DNA of 34,037 nt from Gemmatimonadota bacterium (GTDB lineage Bacteria > Gemmatimonadota > Gemmatimonadetes > Gemmatimonadales > GWC2-71-9). Below, one piece after another: positions 25,027-33,608 of this stretch. The notes below the pieces were generated by a model, which saw only the letters and a program-made list of their open reading frames with translations, made no database searches and was not told where the DNA came from. A program made the translations under genes and the position numbers. The stretch lies in assembly GCA_003222135.1 (NCBI GenBank), contig QHUM01000038.1:1-34037 (forward strand). The letters run 5' to 3'. Within the stretch, counting starts at the first letter, position 1, and each line of letters begins with the position of its first letter.

Positions 25027-26145
25027 ATGACGCGTTCGATCAAACCGGTGGCATGGGTCCTGATTGCAGTAGGCGTACTGGTCCTCACGGCCGCCGCCGC
25101 GTTCCGCCGGGCGCCCAGTGCACCGGCGGCTCGACCACCCTCGGAAGTGTCCGTCGTGACCGTTGTCCCCGAGACCGTTGCGGCGCGCTACGAGTACGTC
25201 GGCCAGGCGGAGGCCTCGCGCTCCGTCGAAGTCCGCTCCCAGGTCACCGGGGTGGTCGTCGCGCGCCCCTACGCGGAAGGCACGGACGTCGCCAAGGGCA
25301 CGCTGCTGTTCCGGATCGACCCCACCACCTACGAGGCCGCCTACCGCAGCGCCCAGGCGCGGCTCGAGAACGCCCAGCGGAACCTGGCGCGCCTCAAGTC
25401 GCTGCTCGCGTCGCGCGCCGTCGCCCAGAAGGACGCCGACGACGCCCAGACGGCGTTCGATCAGGCGCAGGCGGCGGTCGACCAGACGAAGAAGGACTAT
25501 GACGACACGTTCGTTCGCTCCGAGATCACCGGACGCGTCGGACGCGCCCGGCTCGAGCTGGGGGGCCGCGTGACGGGACCTGGTGATCTCCTCACGACAG
25601 TCGAGCAGGTCGACCCCATCTACCTGAACTTCAGCCCCTCGGATCAGGACATTCTCCGCTGGCGGCGGGACGCCGCGACCGGTCAGTTGCTCATGCCACA
25701 CGCCATGTCGGTGCAGGTAGTACTCGCCGATGGGACCGTTCTGACCGACGCTGGTAAGCTGAATTTCGTAGACCTCGCGTTGCAACCGGAGACCGGAACG
25801 CAGCAGCTGCGCGCGGTGCTGCCGAACCCGAAGCACGTGCTGCTCCCGGGACAATTCGTGCGGGTGCGGCTGCTCGGTTTGAAGATCCCGAAGGCGATCC
25901 TGGTCCCGCAGCGCGCCGTGCAGCAGGGGCTGAGTGGCGCGTTTGTGTACGTCGTGTCAGACGGCAAGGTCGCGGTGCGCAACGTCGTCGCGACATCCTG
26001 GGAAGCCGGTTCGTGGCTGATCGCGGACGGGCTGCAGGCGGGAGATCGCGTGATCGTGGATGGCGTGCAAACGGCGGCCCCCGGGCTGCCGGTCAAGGCG
26101 GTGGCCTACCAGCCGCCCGCGGACAGCGCCGCGAGGGTCCCGTGA
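25027..26145 (+). CDS. RND efflux pump periplasmic adaptor (AcrA/MexA-like)
   Basis: The 372-residue membrane-fusion protein couples the RND pump to the outer-membrane factor. An N-terminal anchor segment (residues about 8-26) is not followed by a lipobox Cys, so it is probably membrane-anchored. Then come the first lipoyl half (ASRSVEVRSQVTGVVVARPYAEGTDVAKGTLLFRIDPTTYEAAY), an alpha-hairpin (about 100-165), the second lipoyl half (SEITGRVGRARLELGGRV), a beta-barrel (DPIYLNFSPSDQDIL) and a membrane-proximal domain (KAILVPQRAVQQGLSGAFVYVV). GGAGAGGA lies six bases before ATG. It ends in a GTGA overlap with the pump gene. Confidence 0.95.
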   Translation: MTRSIKPVAWVLIAVGVLVLTAAAAFRRAPSAPAARPPSEVSVVTVVPETVAARYEYVGQAEASRSVEVRSQVTGVVVARPYAEGTDVAKGTLLFRIDPTTYEAAYRSAQARLENAQRNLARLKSLLASRAVAQKDADDAQTAFDQAQAAVDQTKKDYDDTFVRSEITGRVGRARLELGGRVTGPGDLLTTVEQVDPIYLNFSPSDQDILRWRRDAATGQLLMPHAMSVQVVLADGTVLTDAGKLNFVDLALQPETGTQQLRAVLPNPKHVLLPGQFVRVRLLGLKIPKAILVPQRAVQQGLSGAFVYVVSDGKVAVRNVVATSWEAGSWLIADGLQAGDRVIVDGVQTAAPGLPVKAVAYQPPADSAARVP

Positions 26146-29100
26146 GCACCGCACCCGAGATCCGCAACGTCTTCATCCGGCGCCCGATCTTCTCGGGTGT
26201 CATCTCGATCGTGATCGTGCTGTTGGGGCTGTTCGCGCTCCGCACGCTCCCGGTGAACAGTTACCCGGCGCTCACGCCGCCCGAGATCCAGGTGCAGGCC
26301 GTGTACCCGGGCGCGACGGCACAGGACGTCGCCGCGGCCGTGGCCGCGCCGATCGAGCAGCAGCTGTCGGGCCTCGACGGGTTGCTCTACTTCAAGTCGT
26401 CGAACTCGAGCGCCGGCGTCATGAACCTGTCGGTCTACTTCGACGTCACGCGCAACCCGGACCTTGCGGCGGTGGACGTGCAGAACCAGATCGCGCTCGC
26501 CGAGCCGCAGCTGCCGCAGGAGGTCGTGCGCAACGGGATCACGGTGCAGAAGCGCCAGACCAGCATCCTCGTGGTGGGCGCGCTCACCGCGGACGACCCG
26601 CGCTACGACGCCGAATACTTGAGCAACTACTCGAAGATCTACGTCCAGGACGAGCTCAAGCGCCTGCCGGGCGTCGGTGACGCGCAGACAGTCGGCCAGC
26701 TCGAGTTCTCGATGCTCCTGAGCCTCGACCCCGACCGCATGGCGCAGCTCGGGTTGACCGTGTCGGACGTCGCCGGCGCGGTGCAGGAGCAGAACGCCAC
26801 GAACCCGGCCGGGCGTATCGGGCGCGAGCCCTCGCCGCCGGGCACCCAGCTCACGATCCCTGTGGTCACCGGGGGCCGGCTCACGGACCCCGCCCAATTC
26901 GGGCAGATCATCGTGCGGGGGCGGCCGGACGGCTCGCTGGTACGCGTCAACGACATCGGCGAGGTCCGCCTGGGGGCGCGCAACTATGACGTGGTGGGGC
27001 GACTCGACGGCAAGCCTACGGCGCTGTTCCTCGTCTTCCTCCGCCCGGGAGCGAACGCGCTCCAGGTGAAGCAGGCGGTGCTACAGCGCCTGGGCGAGCT
27101 CGCCAAGAGCTTTCCCGCCGGCGTCCGGTGGTCGGTGCCGTTCGACACGACGCCCTACATCACCGCCTCCATTTACGAGGTCGTGAAGACGCTGTTCGAG
27201 GCGATGCTGCTCGTGACGCTGGTGGTCTTCGTGTTCCTGCAGAGCTGGCGGGCCACGCTCATCCCCGTCCTCGCCGTACCCGTCTCCGTGATCGGTGCCT
27301 TCTTCGGCATGCAGGTGCTCGGCTTCTCGATCAACCTGCTCACACTGTTCGGCCTGGTGCTGGCGATCGGCATCGTGGTGGACGACGCGATCGTCGTGAT
27401 CGAAAACGTCGAGCGCATCATGGCGAGCGAGGGCGTGTCGCCCGCGGTGGCCGCGGACCGGGCCATGCACCAGGTGAGCCGGGCCCTCATCGCGATCGTG
27501 CTGGTGCTGTGCTCCGTCTTCCTCCCCGTAGCGTTCCTGGGGGGAATCACGGGGCTCATGTACCGGCAGTTCGCCATCACGATCGCCGTCGCCGTGGTGC
27601 TGTCCGGGATTGTCGCCTTGACGCTGACACCGGCGCTGTGTGCCGTGCTGCTCAAGCCCGCTACCACAGAACCGGCCGCGACGTCGTCGGCGCTCGGGCG
27701 GTTGTCGGCGCGGTTCTTCGCACGGTTCAACCGTGGCTTCCGGACCGTCACCGAGCGCTACCTCGGCGCGGCGGGCCGTGTGATCGACCGGCCTCGTACG
27801 TTCTTCGCCGCCTTTGGCGTCGTCGTCGTGCTGGTCGTCGTGCTGATCCGCAGCGTGCCGAGCGGGTTCATCCCCAGCGAGGACAAGGGGTACTTCGCGA
27901 TGCTCGTGGCGTTGCCGGACGACGCCTCGCGCCAGCGGACCGAGCAGGTCGTCGGCGGGATCGAAGGCTTCCTCAAGCAGCAGCCGGCCGTCAATCACGT
28001 CGTGGCGCTCGTCGGGCTGGACTTCATCCAGAACGCGAACCAAACGAACGCCGCGATCATCTTCGTCAACATGAAGCCGTGGGACCTGCGCTCGTCCCAG
28101 AAGGACCAGATCAACGCCGTGCTCGGCGCCGTGAACGGCTATTTGTTCGGCATGCGGAACGCCCGCGGGTTTGCCTTCAATCTGCCGGAGATCATCGGCC
28201 TGGGCACGACGGCGGGCCTCGAGATGAACCTGCAGGACCGAGGCGTGAACGACGTGCAGCGGTTCGCCGGGCTCGTCAATGATTTCACGCGCGACGCCAA
28301 CGGGCGCCCGGAGCTGCGGGGCGTGTACTCGACGCTGCGGGTGAACACGCCGCAACTCTACGTCCAGGTGGACCGGGAGAAGGCCAAGGCGCTGGGAATC
28401 TCGCTCACCGATCTGTTCCAGACGCTCCAGGCGTTCCTCTCGACCCTCTACATCAACGACTTCAACCTGTACGGGAAGACGTACCGGGTGCAGGCGGAGG
28501 CGCAGTCCAAGTTCCGGCAGACGCCGGACGACATCGGCCGGTTGTACGTGCGCGGCCCCAATCAGCACATGGTGCCGGTCTCCGCACTCACGCACACGCA
28601 GTTCCAGACCGGGCCGAGCGTCCTCACGCGCTTCAACGGGTTCACGTCGGCGCTGGTGATCGGCGCTCCCGCCCCGGGCAAGAGCTCCGGCCAGATGCTC
28701 GACGCGGTCGAGCGGCTGGTGCAGGAGAAGTACGCCGGTCAGGGCGTGGGCTACGCCTTCAGCGGCCAGTCCTATCAGGAGCGGGCATCGGGTGGCCAGG
28801 GCGGTCTCGTATTCGCGCTCGGGCTCGTCATGGTGTTCCTGGTGCTCGCGGCGCAGTACGAGAGCTGGTCGATCCCGTTCGCGGTGCTCTTGGCCGTGCC
28901 GTTCGGCACGTTGGGCGCGCTGCTCGGCGTCTGGCTGCGCGGCATGCCGAACGACGTGTACGTGCAGATCGGCCTGATCGTCGTCGTGGGTCTCGCGGCC
29001 AAGAACGCCATCCTGATCGTCGAGTTCGCGAACGAGCTGCGGGCCCAGGGTCGCTCCATCAAGGAAGCGGCCCTCGAGGCCGGGCGCGAGCGGCTGCGGC

Positions 29101-29354
29101 CGATCCTGATGACGTCGTTCGCGTTCATCTTGGGTGTCGCGCCATTGCTCACGTCGAGCGGCGCCGGAGCCGCGAGCCGCCACTCGATCGGCACGGGCGT
29201 GTTCTTCGGGATGCTCGTCGCCACGGCCGTCGGGATCTTCTTCATCCCCTTGTTCTTCGCGGTGATTCGGGGCTTGAGCGAGCGGGGCCTGTTCCGCCGC
29301 GGTGCGAGTGCCGAGGTCCCGCAGGCCGCCCCGCTTCCGGCGGAGGGCGACTGA
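26142..29354 (+). CDS. RND family efflux pump, AcrB/MexB-like (HAE1)
   Basis: This proton-driven inner-membrane transporter exports drugs, detergents or hydrophobic compounds. It is 1070 residues long with 12 membrane segments and two large periplasmic loops. Visible motifs are NVFIRRPIFSGVISIVIVLLG (TM1), YPGATAQDVAAAVAAPIEQQLSGLDGLLYFKSSNSS (porter domain), GLVLAIGIVVDDAIVVIENV (TM4, with proton-relay Asp414/Asp415), GFIPSEDKGYF, FSGQSYQERASGGQ and VVGLAAKNAILIVEF (TM10, Lys954). All relay residues are intact. I used GTG 26142 (VSTAPEIRNVFIRRP); a longer frame reads into the adaptor gene. It sits between the adaptor and the outer-membrane factor and is probably controlled by the MarR protein encoded downstream. 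Confidence 0.96.
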   Translation: MSTAPEIRNVFIRRPIFSGVISIVIVLLGLFALRTLPVNSYPALTPPEIQVQAVYPGATAQDVAAAVAAPIEQQLSGLDGLLYFKSSNSSAGVMNLSVYFDVTRNPDLAAVDVQNQIALAEPQLPQEVVRNGITVQKRQTSILVVGALTADDPRYDAEYLSNYSKIYVQDELKRLPGVGDAQTVGQLEFSMLLSLDPDRMAQLGLTVSDVAGAVQEQNATNPAGRIGREPSPPGTQLTIPVVTGGRLTDPAQFGQIIVRGRPDGSLVRVNDIGEVRLGARNYDVVGRLDGKPTALFLVFLRPGANALQVKQAVLQRLGELAKSFPAGVRWSVPFDTTPYITASIYEVVKTLFEAMLLVTLVVFVFLQSWRATLIPVLAVPVSVIGAFFGMQVLGFSINLLTLFGLVLAIGIVVDDAIVVIENVERIMASEGVSPAVAADRAMHQVSRALIAIVLVLCSVFLPVAFLGGITGLMYRQFAITIAVAVVLSGIVALTLTPALCAVLLKPATTEPAATSSALGRLSARFFARFNRGFRTVTERYLGAAGRVIDRPRTFFAAFGVVVVLVVVLIRSVPSGFIPSEDKGYFAMLVALPDDASRQRTEQVVGGIEGFLKQQPAVNHVVALVGLDFIQNANQTNAAIIFVNMKPWDLRSSQKDQINAVLGAVNGYLFGMRNARGFAFNLPEIIGLGTTAGLEMNLQDRGVNDVQRFAGLVNDFTRDANGRPELRGVYSTLRVNTPQLYVQVDREKAKALGISLTDLFQTLQAFLSTLYINDFNLYGKTYRVQAEAQSKFRQTPDDIGRLYVRGPNQHMVPVSALTHTQFQTGPSVLTRFNGFTSALVIGAPAPGKSSGQMLDAVERLVQEKYAGQGVGYAFSGQSYQERASGGQGGLVFALGLVMVFLVLAAQYESWSIPFAVLLAVPFGTLGALLGVWLRGMPNDVYVQIGLIVVVGLAAKNAILIVEFANELRAQGRSIKEAALEAGRERLRPILMTSFAFILGVAPLLTSSGAGAASRHSIGTGVFFGMLVATAVGIFFIPLFFAVIRGLSERGLFRRGASAEVPQAAPLPAEGD

Positions 29355-29355
29355 C

Positions 29356-30861
29356 ATGCGCCGCGTCGCCTTCATCTCCCTGATCGCCCTCGCCGGGGCG
29401 TGCGCCGTGGGCCCGCGCTATCGCCGCTCCGCCGTCGGCATGCCGGACGGCTGGCGCCGCCCCGCGGCGTCGGAGGACTCGCTGCGGTCGTTCTACGACT
29501 CGCTGCGCACAGCCCGAGACACGCTGCTGCCGCCCGGGGCCGACACGGCGCGCGTGCCGTTCGCGTACGATACCGCGCTGCCGGGACCGCGCGGGGACTC
29601 GGGCGCAGCGCTCCGCTGGGTCGACCTGATCCAGGACTCCGTGCTGCGGCAGCTCGTAGACACGAGCCTGCGGGCGAACCGCGACGTGCGCACCGCGCTC
29701 GCCGTGATCGACGAGTTCCGCGCCCAGTACCGGGCCACGCGGGGCGCGCTCCTGCCCGAGCTGACGGCCAACGGTCAGGCTGGCCGCAACCAGCAGGTGT
29801 TCGGCACGTTCGGGTCGTTCACCTACGATTCGTACAGGGCTACGGCTGACCTGAGCTGGGAGCTCGATCTCTGGGGCCGGCTGCGTCGCAACACGAGCGC
29901 CGCGCGCTCAGACCTCGTGGCCCGGGAGGAAGACCGGCGCGCGCTGCAATTGTCGCTGATCGGCGACGTGGCGACGGCGTATTTCGACCTGCGCGCAGCC
30001 GATCTGAACCTCGCGATCGCACGCCGCACGCTCGAGTCGCGGCGCCAAACGCTCGCGCTGGCCCGCCGGCGCCTCGATCAGGGCCTGATCTCGGAGCTCG
30101 ACGTGCGCCAGTTCGAGGCCGACGTGGCGAGTCCGGCGGCGAGCGTCGCCGATTTGGAGCGCCAGGTGGCCCAGCAGGAGAACGCGCTCAGCGTGCTGGT
30201 GGGCCACAACCCCGGAGCAATCGGGCGCGGCCGCGGGCTCACCGAGATGGCGGCGCAGATCCCGGTCCCGGCCGGCGTGCCCTCGGCGCTGCTCGGCAAC
30301 CGGCCGGACGTGCGGAGCGCCGAAGCGACGCTGCGCGCCGCCACGGCCCGGATCGGCGTGGCACAGGCCGCCTGGCTGCCGACGTTCACGATCACCGGCC
30401 AGTACGGCACCCAGAGCACGGAGTTCTCCAAGTGGTTCGGCTCCGGGACGAACATCTGGCAGGCGTTCGCCGGGGTCTCGATCCCGCTGTTCAGCCAGGG
30501 CCGGCCGGGGGCGGGCGAACAGGTGAACATCGCCCGCGCGCGGGCGTCGCAGGCGCGGGCGCGCTACGAGCAAACGGTGCTGGTGGCGCTGCGCGAAGTG
30601 GAAGATGCGCTCGTGGGACTGCGCACCGCCCAGGATCGCAGCGCGGCGCAGGAGCGCCAGGTGATCGCGCTGCGTCGGGCGCTCGAGCTCGCCGACATGC
30701 GCTATCGGAACGGGGTGTCGAGCTATCTCGACGTGCTGGACGCGCAGCGCGGCCTGTTCGGGGCCGAGCTGGCGCTCACCCAGGCCGAGCGGGACCAGCT
30801 CGTCGCCGCGGTGCAGCTGTATCGCGCCGTCGGCGCCGGGTGGCCTGCCACCAACCCGTGA
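29356..30861 (+). CDS. Outer-membrane efflux lipoprotein, NodT/OprM-like (TolC family)
   Basis: The 501-residue outer-membrane factor completes the tripartite pump. The signal sequence MRRVAFISLIALAGACAVGPRY carries the CAVGPxY motif typical of lipidated NodT-type factors, with Cys15 as the likely lipidated residue. Two repeated TolC units follow, each with long helices and short strands: TANGQAGRNQQVFGTFGSFTYDSYRATADLSWELDLWGRLR and TITGQYGTQSTEFSKWFGSGTNIWQAFAGVSIPLFSQGR. An insertion of about 50 residues (about 40-90), rich in Asp, Ser and Pro, precedes the first unit. ATG 29356 is one base after the pump stop, with GGAGGG nine bases upstream. Confidence 0.94.
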   Translation: MRRVAFISLIALAGACAVGPRYRRSAVGMPDGWRRPAASEDSLRSFYDSLRTARDTLLPPGADTARVPFAYDTALPGPRGDSGAALRWVDLIQDSVLRQLVDTSLRANRDVRTALAVIDEFRAQYRATRGALLPELTANGQAGRNQQVFGTFGSFTYDSYRATADLSWELDLWGRLRRNTSAARSDLVAREEDRRALQLSLIGDVATAYFDLRAADLNLAIARRTLESRRQTLALARRRLDQGLISELDVRQFEADVASPAASVADLERQVAQQENALSVLVGHNPGAIGRGRGLTEMAAQIPVPAGVPSALLGNRPDVRSAEATLRAATARIGVAQAAWLPTFTITGQYGTQSTEFSKWFGSGTNIWQAFAGVSIPLFSQGRPGAGEQVNIARARASQARARYEQTVLVALREVEDALVGLRTAQDRSAAQERQVIALRRALELADMRYRNGVSSYLDVLDAQRGLFGAELALTQAERDQLVAAVQLYRAVGAGWPATNP

Positions 30862-30881
30862 CAACAGAAAAGGGGATTCCC

Positions 30882-31286
30882 ATGGTTTACCTCGTGCCCG
30901 TAGGTCGGTTTCTCTTTTCCGCGATCTTCTTGATGACGGTGTTGGGGCATTTCTCATCAGCCTACATCGGATATGCCGCCCAGCAGGGAGTGCCGGCCGC
31001 GGCGTTCCTGGTCCCGCTGTCGGGGGTGATCGCCACGCTTGGAGGTTTGAGCGTGACGTTCGGCTACAAGGCCAAATTCGGGGCGTGGCTGTTGGTGCTG
31101 TTCCTGGTGCCGGTGACGCTCACGCTGCATAACTTCTGGGCGGTGACCGACCCGATGATGCGCGGGATGCAGACGGCGATGTTCATGAAGAACGTGTCCA
31201 TGCTGGGCGCCGCGCTGCTGATCACGCATTTTGGCGCGGGCCCGCTGAGCCTGGACGCGCGGCGGGCGCCTCCGGCGGGCGTGTAG
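30882..31286 (+). CDS. DoxX-like small membrane protein
   Basis: The 134-residue protein has four predicted membrane segments and matches the DoxX/DoxD-like pattern: VPVGRFLFSAIFLMTVLGHF, then LVPLSGVIATLGGLSVTFGYKAKFGAWLLVLFLVPVTLTLHNFWAV, and FMKNVSMLGAALLITHFGAGPLSLD. Family members have loosely defined redox or stress roles in the inner membrane. It follows the outer-membrane factor by 20 bases, with an AAGGGG ribosome binding site, and is presumably cotranscribed with the pump. The KNVSMLGAALLI signature is the best family marker. A role in the efflux operon is an inference from position only. Confidence 0.88.
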   Translation: MVYLVPVGRFLFSAIFLMTVLGHFSSAYIGYAAQQGVPAAAFLVPLSGVIATLGGLSVTFGYKAKFGAWLLVLFLVPVTLTLHNFWAVTDPMMRGMQTAMFMKNVSMLGAALLITHFGAGPLSLDARRAPPAGV

Positions 31287-31314
31287 ATGCGCGAGCCGGG
31301 CGGGGCGGTATTAT

Positions 31315-31328
31315 CTTCATTCATGAAC
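31315..31328 (+). promoter_or_regulatory. Candidate MarR operator 4 and promoter (overlaps the marR start codon)
   Basis: CTTCATTCATGAAC keeps the dyad seen upstream of three other units, and the marR ATG (31323) lies inside it. TATTAT (31309-31314) sits eight bases before the ATG and fits a -10 box, so transcription would begin at or near the start codon. Binding here would give autoregulation. Confidence 0.6.
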
Positions 31329-31769
31329 AACCGTGCGCGGAAGCGCCCGCGGCGCGCGCCGGCCCCCGACGCGCTGGTCTTCTCCCTCCTCGGAGCCGCG
31401 GGAGCGGTCGAGGCGCGGCTCGAAGCCGCCCTGAGCCCCTTGGAGCTGTCCCTCGCGAAGCTGGGCTTACTCCGACTGCTGGCCGAAGGGGAGCAGCCGC
31501 TGCCGCTCTCCGAGCTGGCTCAGCACCAGCGCTGCGTGCGATCCAACATCACTCAGATCGTGGATCGGCTCGAGAAGGACGGGCTGGTCCGCCGGCGCGC
31601 CGACGCGGACGACCGTCGCAGCGTGCGCGCCGCCCTCACGCCGGCCGGCGAGCGGGCCTACGCCAGAGGGATGCGGGCGCTCGCTCACGCGCAGCGCGCC
31701 ATCGCGAGCTCGCTCAGATCGACAGACGCGGGTAGTCTCCAGGCCGCCCTCGAAACCCTGGCGCGCTGA
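31323..31769 (+). CDS. MarR-family transcriptional regulator
   Basis: This 148-residue winged-helix regulator has dimerisation helices at the N- and C-terminal ends and a DNA-binding core: LSPLELSLAKLGLLRLLAEGEQPLPLSELAQHQRCVRSNITQIVDRLEKDGLVRRRADADDRRSVRAALTPAGE. The recognition helix is about residues 74-86, and the wing contains the family DxRS motif (DDRRSVRAALT). It starts at ATG 31323, because the longer frame upstream crosses the operator and no ribosome binding site exists for either; a leaderless mRNA is likely. The Cys in QRCVRSN next to the recognition helix might sense oxidants or electrophiles, which is speculative. Position and the four shared operators make it the likely repressor of the pump and the two envelope-protein genes. 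Confidence 0.92.
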   Translation: MNNRARKRPRRAPAPDALVFSLLGAAGAVEARLEAALSPLELSLAKLGLLRLLAEGEQPLPLSELAQHQRCVRSNITQIVDRLEKDGLVRRRADADDRRSVRAALTPAGERAYARGMRALAHAQRAIASSLRSTDAGSLQAALETLAR

Positions 31770-31793
31770 GCGCCCGCCCCGGGGGGGGGCGCT
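31769..31793 (+). terminator. GC hairpin after marR, possible terminator
   Basis: AGCGCCC pairs with GGGCGCT around a C-rich/G-rich centre with nine consecutive G. Only ACATTCT follows, not a real T run. The ACATT part may itself be the -10 box of the next gene. Confidence 0.35.
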
Positions 31794-31806
31794 ACATTCT
31801 CCCGGT

Positions 31807-32802
31807 ATGCCGCCCGCCATCACGGCCGATCGGCTTAGCAAAACCTTCAAGGTCAAAGTGCGGGACCCGGGGCTCAAGGGCGCGCTCCGGGCGCTGCTCA
31901 AGCCCCGCTACCGCGACGTCCATGCCGTGCGCGACGTGACGTTCGCCATCGAGCCGGGCGAGATCGTCGGGTTCCTCGGGCCTAACGGGGCGGGCAAGAC
32001 CACGACGCTCAAGATGCTCGCGGGCCTGCTGTACCCCACCAGCGGCCGGGTCGCCGTGGCCGGCTTCGCCCCCTGGGGCGGCGGACCCGCGTTCAAGCGA
32101 CGCATCGCCCTGGTGCTCGGCAACCGTCAGCAGCTGGTGTGGGACCTCCCGCCGGAAGAGACGTTCCAGCTGAACCGCGCTATTTACGACATCGCCGAGC
32201 CCGATTACCGCGAGCGACTGGCGGAGCTGGTCGCCCTGCTCGACCTGGGCGACCTGCTCCAGAAGCCGGTGCGCCAGCTGTCGCTCGGCGAGCGGATGAA
32301 ATGCGAGCTCGCGGCCGCCCTGCTGCATCGCCCGCCGATCCTGTTCCTGGACGAGCCCACCCTGGGACTCGACGTCACTGCCCAGGAAGCGATCCGCCGC
32401 TTCCTGACGCAGTACCGCGAACGCTACGGAGCGACGGTGCTGCTCACGTCCCACTACATGCAGGATGTGACCGCGCTCGCCTCGCGCGTCCTCATCATCA
32501 ACCGCGGCCGCCTGCTGTACGACGGCGCTCTCGCCGCGCTGGTGGCGCGGATCTCGCGAACCAAACGGATCGAGCTCGTGCTCGCCGACGGCGTGACGCG
32601 CGAGGTCCTGGCCGGGTTCGGCGACGTGAAGGAGTTCCGGTTCCCCAACGCGGTGCTGGAGGTGCCACGGGAAGACGCGGCCACGACGAGCGCGCGGCTG
32701 CTGGCCGCGCTCCCCGTCGCCGACCTGTCGATCGAGGATCCGCCGATCGAGGACGTGATCCGGGCGGCGTTCGCCGGCGGCATCGAGCTGGACGAGCCGT
32801 GA
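31807..32802 (+). CDS. ABC-2 type exporter ATP-binding protein
   Basis: This 331-residue ATPase drives the two permeases encoded after it. It has Walker A GPNGAGKTTTLKMLAGLLYPTSG, a Q-loop around LGNRQQLVWDLPPEETF, a variant signature LSLGERMKCELAAALLH, Walker B ILFLDEPTLGLD and the H-loop LLTSHYMQD. The LSLGERMK signature and the C-terminal domain of about 90 residues are typical of the ATPase that pairs with PF06182-type permeases. No Shine-Dalgarno sequence precedes ATG 31807; TACATT eight bases upstream suggests a leaderless transcript. It overlaps the permease by GTGA. The exported substrate is unknown. Confidence 0.94.
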   Translation: MPPAITADRLSKTFKVKVRDPGLKGALRALLKPRYRDVHAVRDVTFAIEPGEIVGFLGPNGAGKTTTLKMLAGLLYPTSGRVAVAGFAPWGGGPAFKRRIALVLGNRQQLVWDLPPEETFQLNRAIYDIAEPDYRERLAELVALLDLGDLLQKPVRQLSLGERMKCELAAALLHRPPILFLDEPTLGLDVTAQEAIRRFLTQYRERYGATVLLTSHYMQDVTALASRVLIINRGRLLYDGALAALVARISRTKRIELVLADGVTREVLAGFGDVKEFRFPNAVLEVPREDAATTSARLLAALPVADLSIEDPPIEDVIRAAFAGGIELDEP

Positions 32803-33608
32803 GCCGTGCTCCCCTCTGGCTGCGGCGCTACGCGGCCTTGATACGCAACGCGTGGCTCGTTGACCTGCAGTACCGCGCCTCCATCGTGCTGTGGCTGCTG
32901 TGGGGCGTGACCGAGCCCGCCGTGGCGCTCGGCATCTGGTGGGGGATCGCGGGGGACGGACAGGTCGCGGGCTACGCGCGGGCCGATTTCGCCCGCTACT
33001 TCTTCGCCCTGATGCTGGTGAACCAGCTCACCATCGCCTGGGACTCCTGGTACCTGGACGGCTGGATCCGCGAGGGCGAGCTCAACTTCCGGCTGGCGCG
33101 GCCGCTGCACCCGGCGCACGAGGCGGTCGCGGAGAACATCGCCTACAAGGCGCGTACGGCCGGAATGATCGTCGTCGTGTGGCTGGTCGTATCGCTGGTG
33201 TGGCCGGCGGTCCGGCTGCCCCTCGCGCCGGGGCGCTGGGCGCTCACCGCCGCCGCCGTGCTGCTGGCCGCCGCGATGCGCTTCTTCATCAGTTTCACGA
33301 CGGGACTGCTGGCGTTCTGGACGACGCGTGCGACCGCGATCATGGAGCTGCACGCCGGCGTGTCGCTGTTTCTGTCCGGCCGCCTCGCTCCCCTGGCGCT
33401 GCTTCCCCCCGCGGTCGCCGCCGCCGCGGCGCTCACCTGGTTTCCGTACATGCTCGCGTTTCCGGTCGAGCTCCTGACCGGCGCCGCGCAGGGCAGGGCG
33501 GTCGTGACAGGCTTCGTGGGGCAGCTCGTGTGGCTCGGAGTCTGGATCGCGGCGTATCACGTCACCTGGACCCGGGGGCTACGGCGGTATGGGGCAGTGG
33601 GAGGATGA
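32799..33608 (+). CDS. ABC-2 family permease, first subunit (PF06182-like)
   Basis: The 269-residue protein has about six membrane segments. Its marks are LIRNAWLVDLQYRASIVLWLLWGVTEPAVALGIWW near the N-terminus, WDSWYLDGWIREGELNFRLARPLHPAHEAVAENIAYKA (the cytoplasmic coupling region of this family), RFFISFTTGLLAFWTTRATAIMELH, and a C-terminal helix ending TWTRGLRRYGAVGG. The start is GTG 32799 in a GTGA overlap with the ATPase. Its last 20 bases overlap the probable start of the second permease. Such exporters usually form from one ATPase and two unlike permeases, as found here. Confidence 0.9.
   Translation: MSRAPLWLRRYAALIRNAWLVDLQYRASIVLWLLWGVTEPAVALGIWWGIAGDGQVAGYARADFARYFFALMLVNQLTIAWDSWYLDGWIREGELNFRLARPLHPAHEAVAENIAYKARTAGMIVVVWLVVSLVWPAVRLPLAPGRWALTAAAVLLAAAMRFFISFTTGLLAFWTTRATAIMELHAGVSLFLSGRLAPLALLPPAVAAAAALTWFPYMLAFPVELLTGAAQGRAVVTGFVGQLVWLGVWIAAYHVTWTRGLRRYGAVGG

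Noticed and set aside
27081..29375. Open frame of 764 codons on the minus strand, and similar long frames opposite other genes (1342-2694, 15536-17314, 19042-20745).
   Set aside because: They lie antisense to clearly conserved genes, have Arg/Gly/Ala/His-rich compositions with no domain, and follow from high GC at third codon positions.
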